From: Bacillota bacterium
GTDB lineage: Bacteria > Bacillota > Bacilli > Bacillales > Cytobacillaceae
Direction of reading: 5' to 3'
DNA: 6,811 nucleotides
Assembly (NCBI GenBank): GCA_023389895.1
Contig: JAEWDX010000382.1
Coordinates: 1 to 6,811 of the forward strand
Part shown: piece after piece, positions 6,405 to 6,811 of the stretch
Position numbering within the stretch: position 1 is the first letter of the stretch
How the letters are laid out: each line of letters opens with the position of its first letter
Translations under genes and position numbers: made by a program
Notes under the pieces: model-generated
What the model saw: only the letters and a program-made list of their open reading frames with translations
The model's database searches: none
Told to the model about the DNA's origin: nothing

Positions 6405-6803
6405 CTATTCATTTTCCCTAATTTTTCTAGCATCTTCCTTTAATAGATCACGAATTTCAGCGAGAAGCGCTTCCTTCTTGTCCACTTCAACTGGTGCTGG
6501 TTTTGCTTCTTCCTGGGTTTGGAATCGTTTATTAATGATTTTAATAAAAATAAATATGGAAAAAGCAATAATGAGAAAGTCAACAACTGTCTGTAAAAAG
6601 GCTCCATACATAACATTAGCCTTTCCAAAGCTGAAGGATAGATCAGAGAAGTTGATTCCCCCGATTAATAATCCGATAAGTGGCATAATCATATCATTAA
6701 CGAGCGAGGAGACAATTTTCCCAAAGGCTGTCCCAATAATAACCCCTACAGCAAGGTCTAGTACATTTCCTTTCAATGCAAATTTTTTGAATTCATTCCA
6801 CAC
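6405..6803 (-). CDS. mscL: Large-conductance mechanosensitive channel MscL
   Basis: MscL is a homopentameric membrane channel that opens under membrane tension and releases solutes during osmotic downshock. The reading frame gives 132 residues, about the usual length. An amphipathic N-terminal helix (WNEFKKFALKGN) is followed by TM1 at about 14-44. L17 and V21 align with the E. coli pore constriction L19 and V23. TM2 lies at about 70-92, and a charged C-terminal bundle helix at about 108-126 (KKEALLAEIRDLLKE). The start is taken as GTG, complement of 6801-6803, because B. subtilis MscL also begins MWNEF. Only eight bases lie upstream in the window, so the ribosome binding site and promoter are not visible and a start further upstream cannot be fully excluded. 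yetJ follows on the same strand. Confidence 0.95.
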   Translation of the reverse strand: MWNEFKKFALKGNVLDLAVGVIIGTAFGKIVSSLVNDMIMPLIGLLIGGINFSDLSFSFGKANVMYGAFLQTVVDFLIIAFSIFIFIKIINKRFQTQEEAKPAPVEVDKKEALLAEIRDLLKEDARKIRENE

Positions 6804-6811
6804 CCATGTAT

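Overview
The window looks like chromosomal DNA from a low-GC Gram-positive bacterium of the Bacillaceae. The base composition is AT-rich, the ribosome binding sites are strong (AAAGGAGG, AAGGAGG, AGGAGG), promoters are of the sigma-A type, terminators are perfect hairpins, and the YetJ and MscL proteins read like Bacillus orthologues. Genus and species cannot be fixed from the sequence alone. No phage, transposase, CRISPR, tRNA or rRNA signal was seen, and gene density is normal.

Layout. At the left edge lies a minus-strand acyl-CoA thioesterase (YkhA type) whose C-terminal end is outside the window. It is divergent from a plus-strand single-domain SCP2 (sterol/acyl carrier-like) protein at 629-958. 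The SCP2 promoter carries a perfect AATGAATG-AA-CATTCATT dyad over its -10 box and predicted start site. This resembles the operators of TetR-type fatty-acid-degradation repressors (FadR of Bacillus). A strong hairpin terminator at 961-993 closes this unit. A cardiolipin synthase with two HKD motifs follows (1133-2641). Next comes a two-gene operon, tldD (2787-4178) and tldE/pmbA (4180-5523), with one base between stop and start. It has its own extended -10 promoter and a palindrome just after the predicted transcription start.

The tldE gene converges on a minus-strand pair: yetJ, a Bax-inhibitor-1 family calcium leak channel (5683-6333), and mscL, the large mechanosensitive channel (6405-6803). 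An 18-bp bidirectional terminator hairpin sits at the convergent junction, nested inside two further pairs of inverted repeats.

How the genes fit together. The left part concerns acyl-CoA/lipid handling, cls makes cardiolipin, and the right part holds two ion-conducting membrane channels. TldD/TldE form a cytoplasmic heteromeric metallopeptidase whose substrate here is unknown, as no RiPP precursor or toxin-antitoxin pair is visible nearby. I see no clear new multi-gene system. The items most worth checking are the FadR-like operator on the thioesterase/SCP2 pair, the orphan TldDE operon with its promoter-proximal palindrome, and the nested repeat structure at 5530-5658.
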